The notes under the pieces were generated by a model. The model did not search any database. It saw only the letters and a list, made by a program, of their open reading frames with translations, and was not told the origin of the DNA. This document shows, in pieces, positions 6,663 through 12,621 of a DNA stretch of 12,621 nucleotides. Numbering within the stretch: position 1 is the first letter of the stretch; each line of letters starts with the position of its first letter. Made by a program: the position numbers and the translations under genes. The DNA is from Dehalococcoidia bacterium (GTDB lineage Bacteria > Chloroflexota > Dehalococcoidia > SM23-28-2), in contig JALHUG010000259.1 in the NCBI GenBank assembly GCA_022866185.1, positions 1 through 12,621 of the forward strand, given 5' to 3'.

Positions 6663-7643
6663 CTAGCGTCGTCCTCTTCCCCACAATCGGCCATGAAGCC
6701 GCATCCAAGCCAATGGGTCTCCTTCTCCCTCCCGCATTGCGCGTCCCGTAAGCTTCAGGAACACGTCGTCCAGCGTCGGTCGGTGCAAGTCCACCGATTT
6801 GACGGCGACCCCCAGCTCACCGAGGAGCCTGGGGATGAATTCGGCGCCAGCCTCGACCTCCAGGCGGATGCGTGTGTCATCTCTCTCTGGTTCCAGGCCG
6901 TATCGCTCCCGGATCTCCCGCGCCGCCTGCTCGTCGTCCTCGGTCCGAAGTGTCACGATGTCTACGCCCACCATGCGCTTGAGGGCGTCGGGCGTATCCA
7001 GCGCCGCGATCTTCCCCTGGTCAATGATAGCGATACGATCGCAGTGCTCCGCCTCGTCCATGTAGTGGGTGGTCATGAAGATGGTAATGTCGTGCGCCCG
7101 TTGCAGCTCAAGTACGTACTCCCAGACGTGCTCACGCGTCTGAGGGTCCAGCCCAAGGGTCGGCTCATCCAAGAAAAGGACACGCGGATGATGCAGGATC
7201 CCCCGGGCGATCTCCAGGCGCCGCCTCATACCTCCGGAGAACGTGCGAACAACGGCATCGCGGCGATCCCACAGCTCCACGACGCGCAGCACCTCTTCGA
7301 TGCGCTGGGCACGCTCACTGCCCGGCACGTTGTATACATAGGCATGAAACTGGAGATTTTCGTAGGCGGTGAGCCGATCATCGAGGCTGGGGTCTTGGAA
7401 CACCAGGCCTATGCACTGGCGGACGGCGTTTCTTTGGGACGCCACGTCATAGCCAGCGACCTTCGCACTGCCCGTCGTCGGCCGCATCAGTGTACAGAGG
7501 ATGTTGATCGTGGTGGTCTTGCCAGCACCATTCGGCCCCAGGAAGCCGAATACCTCGCCGTCCTCTACTTGGAAGCTGATGTTGTCGACGGCAGTAAGGG
7601 GACCAAACCGCTTGGAGAGATCGATGACCTCGATGGAAGACAT
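6663..7643 (-). CDS. ABC transporter ATP-binding protein (DrrA-like)
   Basis: This 326-aa ATPase energises the adjacent ABC-2 permease. All nucleotide-binding elements are intact: Walker A GPNGAGKTT (36-44), Q-loop Gln83 in VFQDPSLD, signature FSGGMRRRLEIA (135-146), Walker B VLFLDEP (155-161), D-loop GLDPQT (164-169) and switch His193 in TTHYMDEAE. After about residue 225 comes the DrrA-type C-terminal region with HRPTLDDVFLKLTGR (287-301), as in daunorubicin-type exporters. A basic tail (319-326) follows. The stop codon abuts the permease start. A perfect TATAAT lies 8 nt upstream of the ATG, and no good Shine-Dalgarno is seen (only GGTGG, 3 nt away), so the message may be leaderless or nearly so. 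The transported substrate is not evident. Confidence 0.95.
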   Translation of the reverse strand: MSSIEVIDLSKRFGPLTAVDNISFQVEDGEVFGFLGPNGAGKTTTINILCTLMRPTTGSAKVAGYDVASQRNAVRQCIGLVFQDPSLDDRLTAYENLQFHAYVYNVPGSERAQRIEEVLRVVELWDRRDAVVRTFSGGMRRRLEIARGILHHPRVLFLDEPTLGLDPQTREHVWEYVLELQRAHDITIFMTTHYMDEAEHCDRIAIIDQGKIAALDTPDALKRMVGVDIVTLRTEDDEQAAREIRERYGLEPERDDTRIRLEVEAGAEFIPRLLGELGVAVKSVDLHRPTLDDVFLKLTGRAMREGEGDPLAWMRLHGRLWGRGRR

Positions 7644-7651
7644 GTGCCACC

Positions 7652-7682
7652 ATTATACGCTCGCCAGCGGATGGTCGAACAA
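7652..7682 (-). promoter_or_regulatory. Promoter of the ABC exporter operon, near-leaderless
   Basis: On the minus strand a consensus -10 box TATAAT occupies 7652-7657, only 8 nt before the ATPase ATG (7641-7643). A start 6-7 nt after the box would fall at or next to the start codon. The -35 is weak. TCGACC (7673-7678) matches four of six positions with a 15-nt spacer, and TTGTTC (7677-7682) matches three of six with a 19-nt spacer. Confidence 0.55.
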
Positions 7683-7817
7683 GATGGAGGGGTTGGGAGC
7701 GGCATGGCAAAATCGTCGGTTGTGGCGAGTGACTCCGGCCCGGAGGCCACTAGATTGCTCGCTACAAGGATGCGCCGCGCCTACTTCATGCGGAAGCACC
7801 CATGTTACCCGCCAGGC

Positions 7818-8579
7818 CTACTTGTAGGCGCCGCGGCGGTCGTTCCACCAGACGCTGAGAACCTCGCGGAACATGCGGTAGGATTCGAGTAGGATGCTGA
7901 CTCGCCTGGTCTCTATGTGCTGCCAGACCACCGGCACCTCCTTGATCCGGTAGCCCTTCCGGCGGGCCAGCAGCAGCAACTCCACGTCGAAGGCGGTGAC
8001 CCGGGGGCCGATCACCTCCCCGGGCGTGGGCTGGAACACCCGCAGGGTGGCGAAGATGTCCCTGGCTACCTCGCGCCGAAAGCCTTTGAACCCGCACTGG
8101 CTGTCGTGAATGCCGGGCAGGAGCAGCAGCCGCACCAGGATGCTGAAGCCTTTCGTCATCAGGCGGCGGTGCAAAGGCGACTTCAGGCGGCTGGCCCCCT
8201 TCGCCTCCCGCGAGGCGATCACCACGTCCCACCTTTCCTCCAGAAGAGCCAGGAACGGCTCGATGTAAGTGAGGGGGGTGGCCAGGTCCAGGTCGGCGAA
8301 AAGGACGTGGCGGCCATGCGCTGAAAGGACCCCCCGCTGCACGGCGAGGGCCTTGCCCGGATGTTCGCCGCGCAGGAGAGAGAAGGAAGGGTGCTCCCGG
8401 ACGAATGCCTCCACCAGGGCCGCGGTGTCGTCCTCGCTGCCGTCGTCTACCACCAGCACCTCGCTGGCGTAGCTTTGGCTGTCCAGGTAGCCGGCCACCT
8501 GCTGGAGAACGCCCCGGCGGAGGTTCTCCGCCTCGTTGTAGGCGGGGATGACCAGGGATAGGAGCGGTTCGGACGTCAT
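7818..8579 (-). CDS. Family 2 glycosyltransferase, dolichyl-phosphate glucosyltransferase (ALG5)-like
   Basis: This 253-aa cytoplasmic or membrane-associated enzyme is expected to move a hexose from a nucleotide sugar to a polyprenyl phosphate. The GT-A fold begins at once with LSLVIPAYNEAENL (7-20). VVDDGSEDDT (43-52) follows, then GKALAVQRG (75-83), the metal-binding ADLDLATP (95-102), HDSQCGFKGFRR (158-169) and TAFDVELLLLARRKG (195-209). The HDSQCGFK and FDVE segments favour the ALG5-like branch over the DPM1-like branch of the fusion upstream. Unlike that fusion it carries no GtrA domain or membrane anchor. It starts 21 nt after the fusion's stop and is the last gene of that run. No clear Shine-Dalgarno precedes the ATG, which suggests dependence on upstream translation. 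A 174-bp gap separates it from the exporter operon. The sugar donor cannot be told from sequence. Confidence 0.92.
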   Translation of the reverse strand: MTSEPLLSLVIPAYNEAENLRRGVLQQVAGYLDSQSYASEVLVVDDGSEDDTAALVEAFVREHPSFSLLRGEHPGKALAVQRGVLSAHGRHVLFADLDLATPLTYIEPFLALLEERWDVVIASREAKGASRLKSPLHRRLMTKGFSILVRLLLLPGIHDSQCGFKGFRREVARDIFATLRVFQPTPGEVIGPRVTAFDVELLLLARRKGYRIKEVPVVWQHIETRRVSILLESYRMFREVLSVWWNDRRGAYK

Positions 8580-8600
8580 GGCAGAGGGCTGTGCGCAGCC

Positions 8601-9872
8601 TCAGAGTGGCTCTTTGCCTTTCCGCCAGATGACTTGGGCGTTCCAGACCCAGTTGCAGAACATACCCAAGGCGATACCTAGGGAGTTGGCCAGGTAGACG
8701 TTCACACCAAACCTCGGGGCGAGGATGGCGACGGTGGTGCCGGAGATGATGGGACTGCCAATGGATGTAAGGTGAAAGGTTACGAAGCGCAATGGCATGG
8801 GCAGCCGTTCAGTTCGGTCGGTGAAGGTCCAGATGTTGTGCCAGAAGAAGTTGGAGAGGATGGCCGCCTCCACTCCGGCCACGATGGCTATGAGAAGGCG
8901 AACGTCGGTGTAGGTGACGAAGAGGATGGTCACGCTGGTCCCCTTGGCGGGCAGGAACCACAAGACCGGCGAGTCGTAGACCAGGAACAGGAAGAACTGG
9001 TTCACGAGATAGCCAAGGCTGCCCACGATGGCGAATTTGACGAAGGTGGTGGAGCCCTTCAGCTTTGCGATGACGTACTCACGCAGCGAGAGGGTGGCTG
9101 CCCCGTCGGAGCCCTGCTTTCCCTCCACGGCCAGCGATCCCGACTGTGGCAACGAGCGTGGTCGCGGCACCTCCCTGCGCAGTCGCAGCAGGTGGGCGAG
9201 GAAAACGGCGCCTTCTCGCAGGCTCGCCTTGCTCCTGCCAGACTGACGGACAGCGAACTCATACGGCATCTCTGCTACTTGCCTTGGCTGCAGGCGCACC
9301 AGTATTTCCAGCCCTATTTTGTAACCGATGGGCCGGAGGTTCGAGGAAGCGACCAGGCTGCGACGCACCAGAAAGAAGCCGCTGAGGGGATCGCTGAGCC
9401 GGCGGTCAGCGCCCAGCAGCAGCACATGGGCGAGCCATTTGCAGGCCCGCGATATGGCGTTGCGTCTCCATCCATCGAGTCCCTCTGGGGAACCGCCCTG
9501 TCTGTAGCGGCTGGCGATGACCATGTCCGCCTCGCCCTCCCGTGCCTTAATGAGAAGCCCCTGGATCTGGTCCGGCGGGTGCTGGAGGTCTGCGTCGAGG
9601 ACGCATATGTATTCGCCCTCAGAGCGCTTCATGCCTTCCACCACTGCCCCGGCGAGGCCGCCAGACCGCTCCTTCCCACTGCGGGCGATCAGGCGGACAG
9701 GGTACGAGCCGGCGAGGCCGCGGATCGCCTGCGGGGTCTCATCGTCGCTATCATCGACGAAGACGATCTCGTAAGGCAGACCCCGCAGGGCGGCGTGAAG
9801 CCGTTCGACCAGCGGGGCAACGTTCTCCTGCTCGTTCTTGGTGGGGATGACGACGGAGAGCAAAAGAGTCAT
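8601..9872 (-). CDS. Polyprenol-phosphate glycosyltransferase (DPM1-like GT2) fused to GtrA domain
   Basis: This 423-aa two-domain protein has an N-terminal GT2 domain (1-235) with LLSVVIPTKNEQENV (4-18), FVDDSDDET (38-46), the metal-binding LDADLQHP (92-99), SRYRQGG (121-127) and DPLSGFFLVRR (161-171). These are features of DPM1-type enzymes that make polyprenyl-phosphate mannose or a similar hexose. A hydrophilic linker (235-270) leads to a GtrA domain (279-417) of about four membrane segments, with GYLVNQFFLFL (287-297), EAAILSNFFWHNIWTF (335-350) and NSLGIALG (396-403). The fusion couples synthesis of the carried sugar to a likely translocation domain. It follows the DUF2298 gene by 18 nt and precedes the ALG5-like gene by 21 nt, indicating one operon. 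A weak AGAAG sits 4 nt before the ATG. The GtrA half is about half identical to the stand-alone protein at 5185-5709. Confidence 0.93.
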   Translation of the reverse strand: MTLLLSVVIPTKNEQENVAPLVERLHAALRGLPYEIVFVDDSDDETPQAIRGLAGSYPVRLIARSGKERSGGLAGAVVEGMKRSEGEYICVLDADLQHPPDQIQGLLIKAREGEADMVIASRYRQGGSPEGLDGWRRNAISRACKWLAHVLLLGADRRLSDPLSGFFLVRRSLVASSNLRPIGYKIGLEILVRLQPRQVAEMPYEFAVRQSGRSKASLREGAVFLAHLLRLRREVPRPRSLPQSGSLAVEGKQGSDGAATLSLREYVIAKLKGSTTFVKFAIVGSLGYLVNQFFLFLVYDSPVLWFLPAKGTSVTILFVTYTDVRLLIAIVAGVEAAILSNFFWHNIWTFTDRTERLPMPLRFVTFHLTSIGSPIISGTTVAILAPRFGVNVYLANSLGIALGMFCNWVWNAQVIWRKGKEPL

Positions 9873-9890
9873 AGCACTTCTTGCCAGGGC

Positions 9891-12329
9891 CTAGTGAGTA
9901 CCAATCGGACAGTTGCTGATGGCCCCGCCCTCGTAGACTCGGTAGACCGTGACGGAAGGGCTGGAAAAGACGGGCTCCCCGAGGCAGCGGAACTTGTCCA
10001 GCGCCTCTTGCGGATACAGGAGCCGTTCCAGGCTCCCCACGTACACGTAATCCACCCCGTATTTGTCCAGGATGGCGCTCGCCTCTGCAGGGTTCATGGT
10101 GGTGTAGGCCGTCTGCACGTTGGAGACGCGTTCCAGCAACGGGTCCACAAAGCCACGCCACTCCTCCTCGTGGTCATGGCGCCCGATGACGGCGGGGAGG
10201 CCGGTCCGGGACGAAACCCGTCCCAAATCCGTATAGTCCAACCCCGGCGCTTCGAGTATAACAGGCGTACCGCTCACCCGCTCGTTGAGCCAGCGCACCG
10301 CCCAGTATTCATCCGGTGCCGCTTCCTTCAGAAACTCCAGCCCGTCGAGTCTCTGGCGGGTGGTGAAGCCCTCGGTGCGGGAGAAGGTGGCTGTGACCGG
10401 GAACACCAGCCCCGCGGCCAGGACAACGCCAATGAGGGCCAGCGAACCTATCCATGCCGCTCGCCCGAGGGTGAACTGAGGGCGCTCCTCGGCCCGGCTG
10501 GCGACTCGGGTGAAGACAGCGAAGGCGCTGGCCACGCTCAGTATGACCCAGGCATGGTGCCCCAGCCGGAACACCGTGTTGGCCCGCTGCTCGTCCTTGG
10601 TCACCAGGAAGAAAAACTCCATCCCCAGCCAGAGAAGGGCCGCCGTTCCCGCCAGGACCAGCGCGAAGAGGGTCTCCCTCCCCCCACGACCCTCCACGTT
10701 CTCTTGAACCATTGAGCTCACCGCCAGTCCAATGCCGCCGAGGACCACAGTTATGAGGGCAACCGTGAGCCAGCCCTGGTCTCGCGCCGCGATTTCGTCC
10801 GCGAAGCCTCCCACCCCTCGCCGCACCAGCAGGAGTAGACCCCAGGTCGCTTTCGGGATGAGCCAGGGGAGCACCGAGAGCGCAAGGTTCGCGGGCCTGC
10901 GCCAGTCCGGGCGGCGGCTCGAAAGGTACCAGGCGGTGAAAACGACCACGGGCAACAGCAGGGGCAGCCAGAATATCAGGAAATGGATGAGGGGAGTAAC
11001 CGTCGAATCCTCGGGGAAGTAGCCAGGCTTGTGAAGGACCTCCACCAGCTTGAGTCCGCGCATCGGCGGGCTGGACGTCAGGTAATAGGGCAGGAAGAGC
11101 AGGGCCGATAGCGCCGTCAAGGTTGCCACCACGGCCGCGCTGTCCCCGATGGCGCCCCATCTCCAGCCGCGGTAGCGGATCACGTTGCTCAGCAGCACTG
11201 CGGCCCCCAGCAGGAAGAAAGCGGCGGGCAGGCTCCAGGAGTGAATGAAGCCCAGGGAGCCGACGGCCAGGGCGGTGAACACAATGCGCCAGGGGTGATT
11301 GAAGACATACCGGCCATCGAGAGGTTCGTCGCTCAGCAGGTGCTCGAAGGCCACCGCGCCTGCCAGGAGGGTGAAGGGCATGGCCATCACATGCGGGTGG
11401 AGGTCGCCGAACTGGAGGCTCCAGAAGGGGAACTCCCTTATCTCGAAGGCGGAGCTCATGCGGGTGGCGAACCACCACCAGTCGTCCCGCGTCGGATACC
11501 AGGCGCTACACCATTCCGGGTTCGCCTTGCAGTCGGTGGGCCCGTCGAGCCCGGACAGGTTGAGCGCTTGATAGAAGCCGTGGCTTCCGATGCCATAGCG
11601 GGAAAGCAGCTCGAAGACGCCCTGCAGGTTGCTCAGGAAGATCAGGAAGACGGCCGCTACGACGCCTGCCGCTATCGCTGGCCACCAGAAGGCCCGGTCC
11701 GAGGGCCGAGAGCGGTGCGCCACCAGGTTATATGCGACGCCGAACGCCGCTACTGCCGCCAGGGCCCCCACCAGTGAGAACGTGGCATAGAAGGAGAAGC
11801 TCGTAGGTACGGCCGCCAGCTTGCCGAGCGTGGCCCCCATCACGTAGCCGAAGTAGTAATAGGCGATGTGGAAGCCGGAAAGCCAGGGGTCTTGCGGGGG
11901 GAAGAAGTCCGCCCGGTAGCTGGCGTTGAAGAAGGCGAACTCCATGGGGCGTTCCCCGCCTGCGATGTCCGGCAAATACGATCGAAAGAAGACAGCGGCG
12001 GCGAAGGCCAGGGCAAAGAACGCCTCTACGAGCAGGATGTACTTGAGGTGCGACCTGAGAAACGCGCCGAGCTCTTCCCGGTGCCGCACGGCAAGATAGC
12101 AGGACGCAGCGATAAATGCGAGGAGTAGGAACAGCAGGACCGGGAACCTGGCGGGGAACAGGTGCAGGCTCCCGCCCAGCCAGACCGCGTAGGTGAACAG
12201 CAGGATGCCGGCGGGCTTGGAGAAAGCATAGCCCCTGTCGGCCAGCGACCGGAAAAAGAGGAAGGTGAAAGGCACGGCCGCCAGGCCGACAATTTCAACG
12301 ACGAGCCACCACGAGATCAGATTAACCAC
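9891..12329 (-). CDS. DUF2298 'YYY' polytopic membrane protein, putative GT-C-like glycosyltransferase
   Basis: This 812-aa, strongly hydrophobic protein has well over ten membrane segments and matches the DUF2298/Chlor_Arch_YYY family. The YYY triplet is at 157-159 within SGFHIAYYYFGYVMG. It is preceded by GGERPMEFAFFNASYRADFF (124-143) and PPQDPWL (144-150), with acidic and aromatic residues in the first large outer loop. Other family-like stretches are WYPTRDDWWWFATR (277-290) and FGDLHPHVMAMPF (307-319). The last 150 or so residues form a soluble domain. That acidic-loop layout resembles GT-C enzymes using lipid-linked sugars, but no activity is established that I can cite. It starts with GTG at 12329, set by AGGAG (12336-12340) 6 nt upstream. 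It heads an operon with the two GT2 genes, whose product would suit such an enzyme. It is divergent from the LarE-like gene. Confidence 0.88.
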   Translation of the reverse strand: MVNLISWWLVVEIVGLAAVPFTFLFFRSLADRGYAFSKPAGILLFTYAVWLGGSLHLFPARFPVLLFLLLAFIAASCYLAVRHREELGAFLRSHLKYILLVEAFFALAFAAAVFFRSYLPDIAGGERPMEFAFFNASYRADFFPPQDPWLSGFHIAYYYFGYVMGATLGKLAAVPTSFSFYATFSLVGALAAVAAFGVAYNLVAHRSRPSDRAFWWPAIAAGVVAAVFLIFLSNLQGVFELLSRYGIGSHGFYQALNLSGLDGPTDCKANPEWCSAWYPTRDDWWWFATRMSSAFEIREFPFWSLQFGDLHPHVMAMPFTLLAGAVAFEHLLSDEPLDGRYVFNHPWRIVFTALAVGSLGFIHSWSLPAAFFLLGAAVLLSNVIRYRGWRWGAIGDSAAVVATLTALSALLFLPYYLTSSPPMRGLKLVEVLHKPGYFPEDSTVTPLIHFLIFWLPLLLPVVVFTAWYLSSRRPDWRRPANLALSVLPWLIPKATWGLLLLVRRGVGGFADEIAARDQGWLTVALITVVLGGIGLAVSSMVQENVEGRGGRETLFALVLAGTAALLWLGMEFFFLVTKDEQRANTVFRLGHHAWVILSVASAFAVFTRVASRAEERPQFTLGRAAWIGSLALIGVVLAAGLVFPVTATFSRTEGFTTRQRLDGLEFLKEAAPDEYWAVRWLNERVSGTPVILEAPGLDYTDLGRVSSRTGLPAVIGRHDHEEEWRGFVDPLLERVSNVQTAYTTMNPAEASAILDKYGVDYVYVGSLERLLYPQEALDKFRCLGEPVFSSPSVTVYRVYEGGAISNCPIGTH

Positions 12330-12437
12330 GGGCGTCTCCTAAGGATAACAAATATTCGGCTGTGGGGTGAGAGTACCCCCCATAAGGTACGGCAAGGTCG
12401 CTGTTCACCCACCGCATCAAGCTCTCCCAGACGCCCG
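12329..12437. promoter_or_regulatory. Nested inverted repeats over the DUF2298 start and leader
   Basis: Three inverted repeats are nested. They are CGGGCGTCT (12329-12337) with AGACGCCCG (12429-12437), GGGTGA (12365-12370) with TCACCC (12405-12410), and GTACC (12373-12377) with GGTAC (12386-12390). The middle stem extends by two pairs past a bulged G. The outer arm overlaps the ribosome-binding site and first base of the GTG start of the minus-strand gene. A transcript starting upstream of 12437 could fold to hide the start. The repeats are seen; the regulatory role is inference. Confidence 0.4.
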
Positions 12438-12466
12438 CGGTCCTTACTCTGACTAGGGCCGCATGA

Positions 12467-12472
12467 TATGAT
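12467..12472 (+). promoter_or_regulatory. Possible -10 box for the LarE-like gene
   Basis: TATGAT matches the sigma-70 -10 consensus at five of six positions and lies 33 nt before the ATG at 12506. No good -35 box is found at 16-18 nt; TTACTC (12444-12449) is poor. The intergenic gap (12330-12505) must carry promoters for both divergent genes. Confidence 0.3.
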
Positions 12473-12505
12473 CACCGTCGGCTGGGCTAGCAAGGGAGGG
12501 GTTGG

Positions 12506-12621
12506 ATGGAGAAGCTCAGGCGGCTGCGGCAGATCCTGGCGGAGATGGGCTCCCTGCTGGTGGCCTACTCGGGAGGAGTGGACAGCACCTTCCTGGCAGC
12601 AGTGGCCTTCGATGTGCTGGG
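12506..12621 (+). CDS. larE: LarE-like PP-loop ATP pyrophosphatase, N-terminus only, 3' end outside window
   Basis: The first 39 codons are present and the frame is open to the window edge. The product has a short basic helix (residues 2-12), then LLVAYSGGVDSTFLAAVA at 17-34. SGGVDST is the PP-loop that binds ATP and releases pyrophosphate. A PP-loop about 20 residues from the start, preceded by LLVAYSGG, is typical of LarE, the sulfur-donating enzyme that matures the nickel-pincer cofactor of lactate racemase. Related PP-loop enzymes (GMP synthase, NAD synthase, ExsB/QueC, TtcA) place or flank the loop differently, but cannot be fully excluded from 39 residues. The start is supported by AAGGGAGGGG (12492-12501), about 5 nt before the ATG. 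LarB or LarC would be expected nearby only outside the window. Confidence 0.75.
   Translation, partial: MEKLRRLRQILAEMGSLLVAYSGGVDSTFLAAVAFDVL

Noticed and set aside
6693..7892. 399-codon + strand open frame
   Set aside because: It is antisense to the ABC ATPase with all its nucleotide-binding motifs; the translation has no recognisable domain.
8772..10715. 647-codon + strand open frame
   Set aside because: It is antisense to the GT2-GtrA fusion and DUF2298, both with strong family motifs. Long antisense frames are expected in GC-rich coding DNA, and this translation is Gly/Glu/His-rich without motifs.
10309..11478. 389-codon minus-strand frame overlapping DUF2298
   Set aside because: It is an out-of-frame reading of the same strand as DUF2298, Gly/Arg/Pro-rich, with no hydrophobic segments or motifs.

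Overview
The window reads like a chromosomal segment of a GC-rich bacterium, most likely of the phylum Chloroflexota. The main reasons are the large 'YYY' membrane protein (DUF2298, reported mainly from Chloroflexota and archaea), a polyprenol-phosphate glycosyltransferase fused to a GtrA domain, and a short-form glucan phosphorylase next to a divergent phosphoketolase-family enzyme. The phylum is an inference from gene content. No rRNA, tRNA, CRISPR array or insertion sequence is visible.

Layout. On the + strand, positions 1-1396 hold the C-terminal part of a phosphoketolase-family enzyme whose start lies before the window. A gene-free stretch of about 490 bp follows (1397-1887), rich in short tight hairpins. 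Next is an alpha-glucan phosphorylase (1888-3603). It converges on a long minus-strand block (3653-12329), read right to left: DUF2298 membrane protein; GT2-GtrA fusion; second GT2 (ALG5-like); then, after a 174-bp gap with its own promoter, a DrrA-type ABC ATPase and ABC-2 permease; then a stand-alone GtrA protein and a GT39-type membrane glycosyltransferase. At the right edge, divergent from DUF2298, the first 39 codons of a LarE-like PP-loop protein begin at 12506.

How the genes may work together. The two + strand enzymes fit central carbon metabolism: phosphorolysis of glycogen gives glucose-1-phosphate, and a phosphoketolase-type enzyme could feed acetyl-phosphate production. The minus-strand block looks like an envelope glycosylation and export locus. 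GT2 enzymes would charge a polyprenyl phosphate with sugar on the cytoplasmic face, GtrA domains would help move it across the membrane, and multi-pass enzymes (GT39, and possibly DUF2298) would use it outside. The ABC-2 exporter between the two modules could export a lipid or glycan, or be an unrelated drug-type exporter. Family assignments are firm; the pathway is inference.

Two features stand out. The GtrA module occurs twice, once fused and once free, with about half of the aligned residues identical by hand count. The free GtrA plus GT39 pair also looks lower in GC than its neighbours, as if it had a separate history. The intergenic regions at 1554-1832 and 12329-12437 contain ordered inverted repeats not explained by coding sequence.
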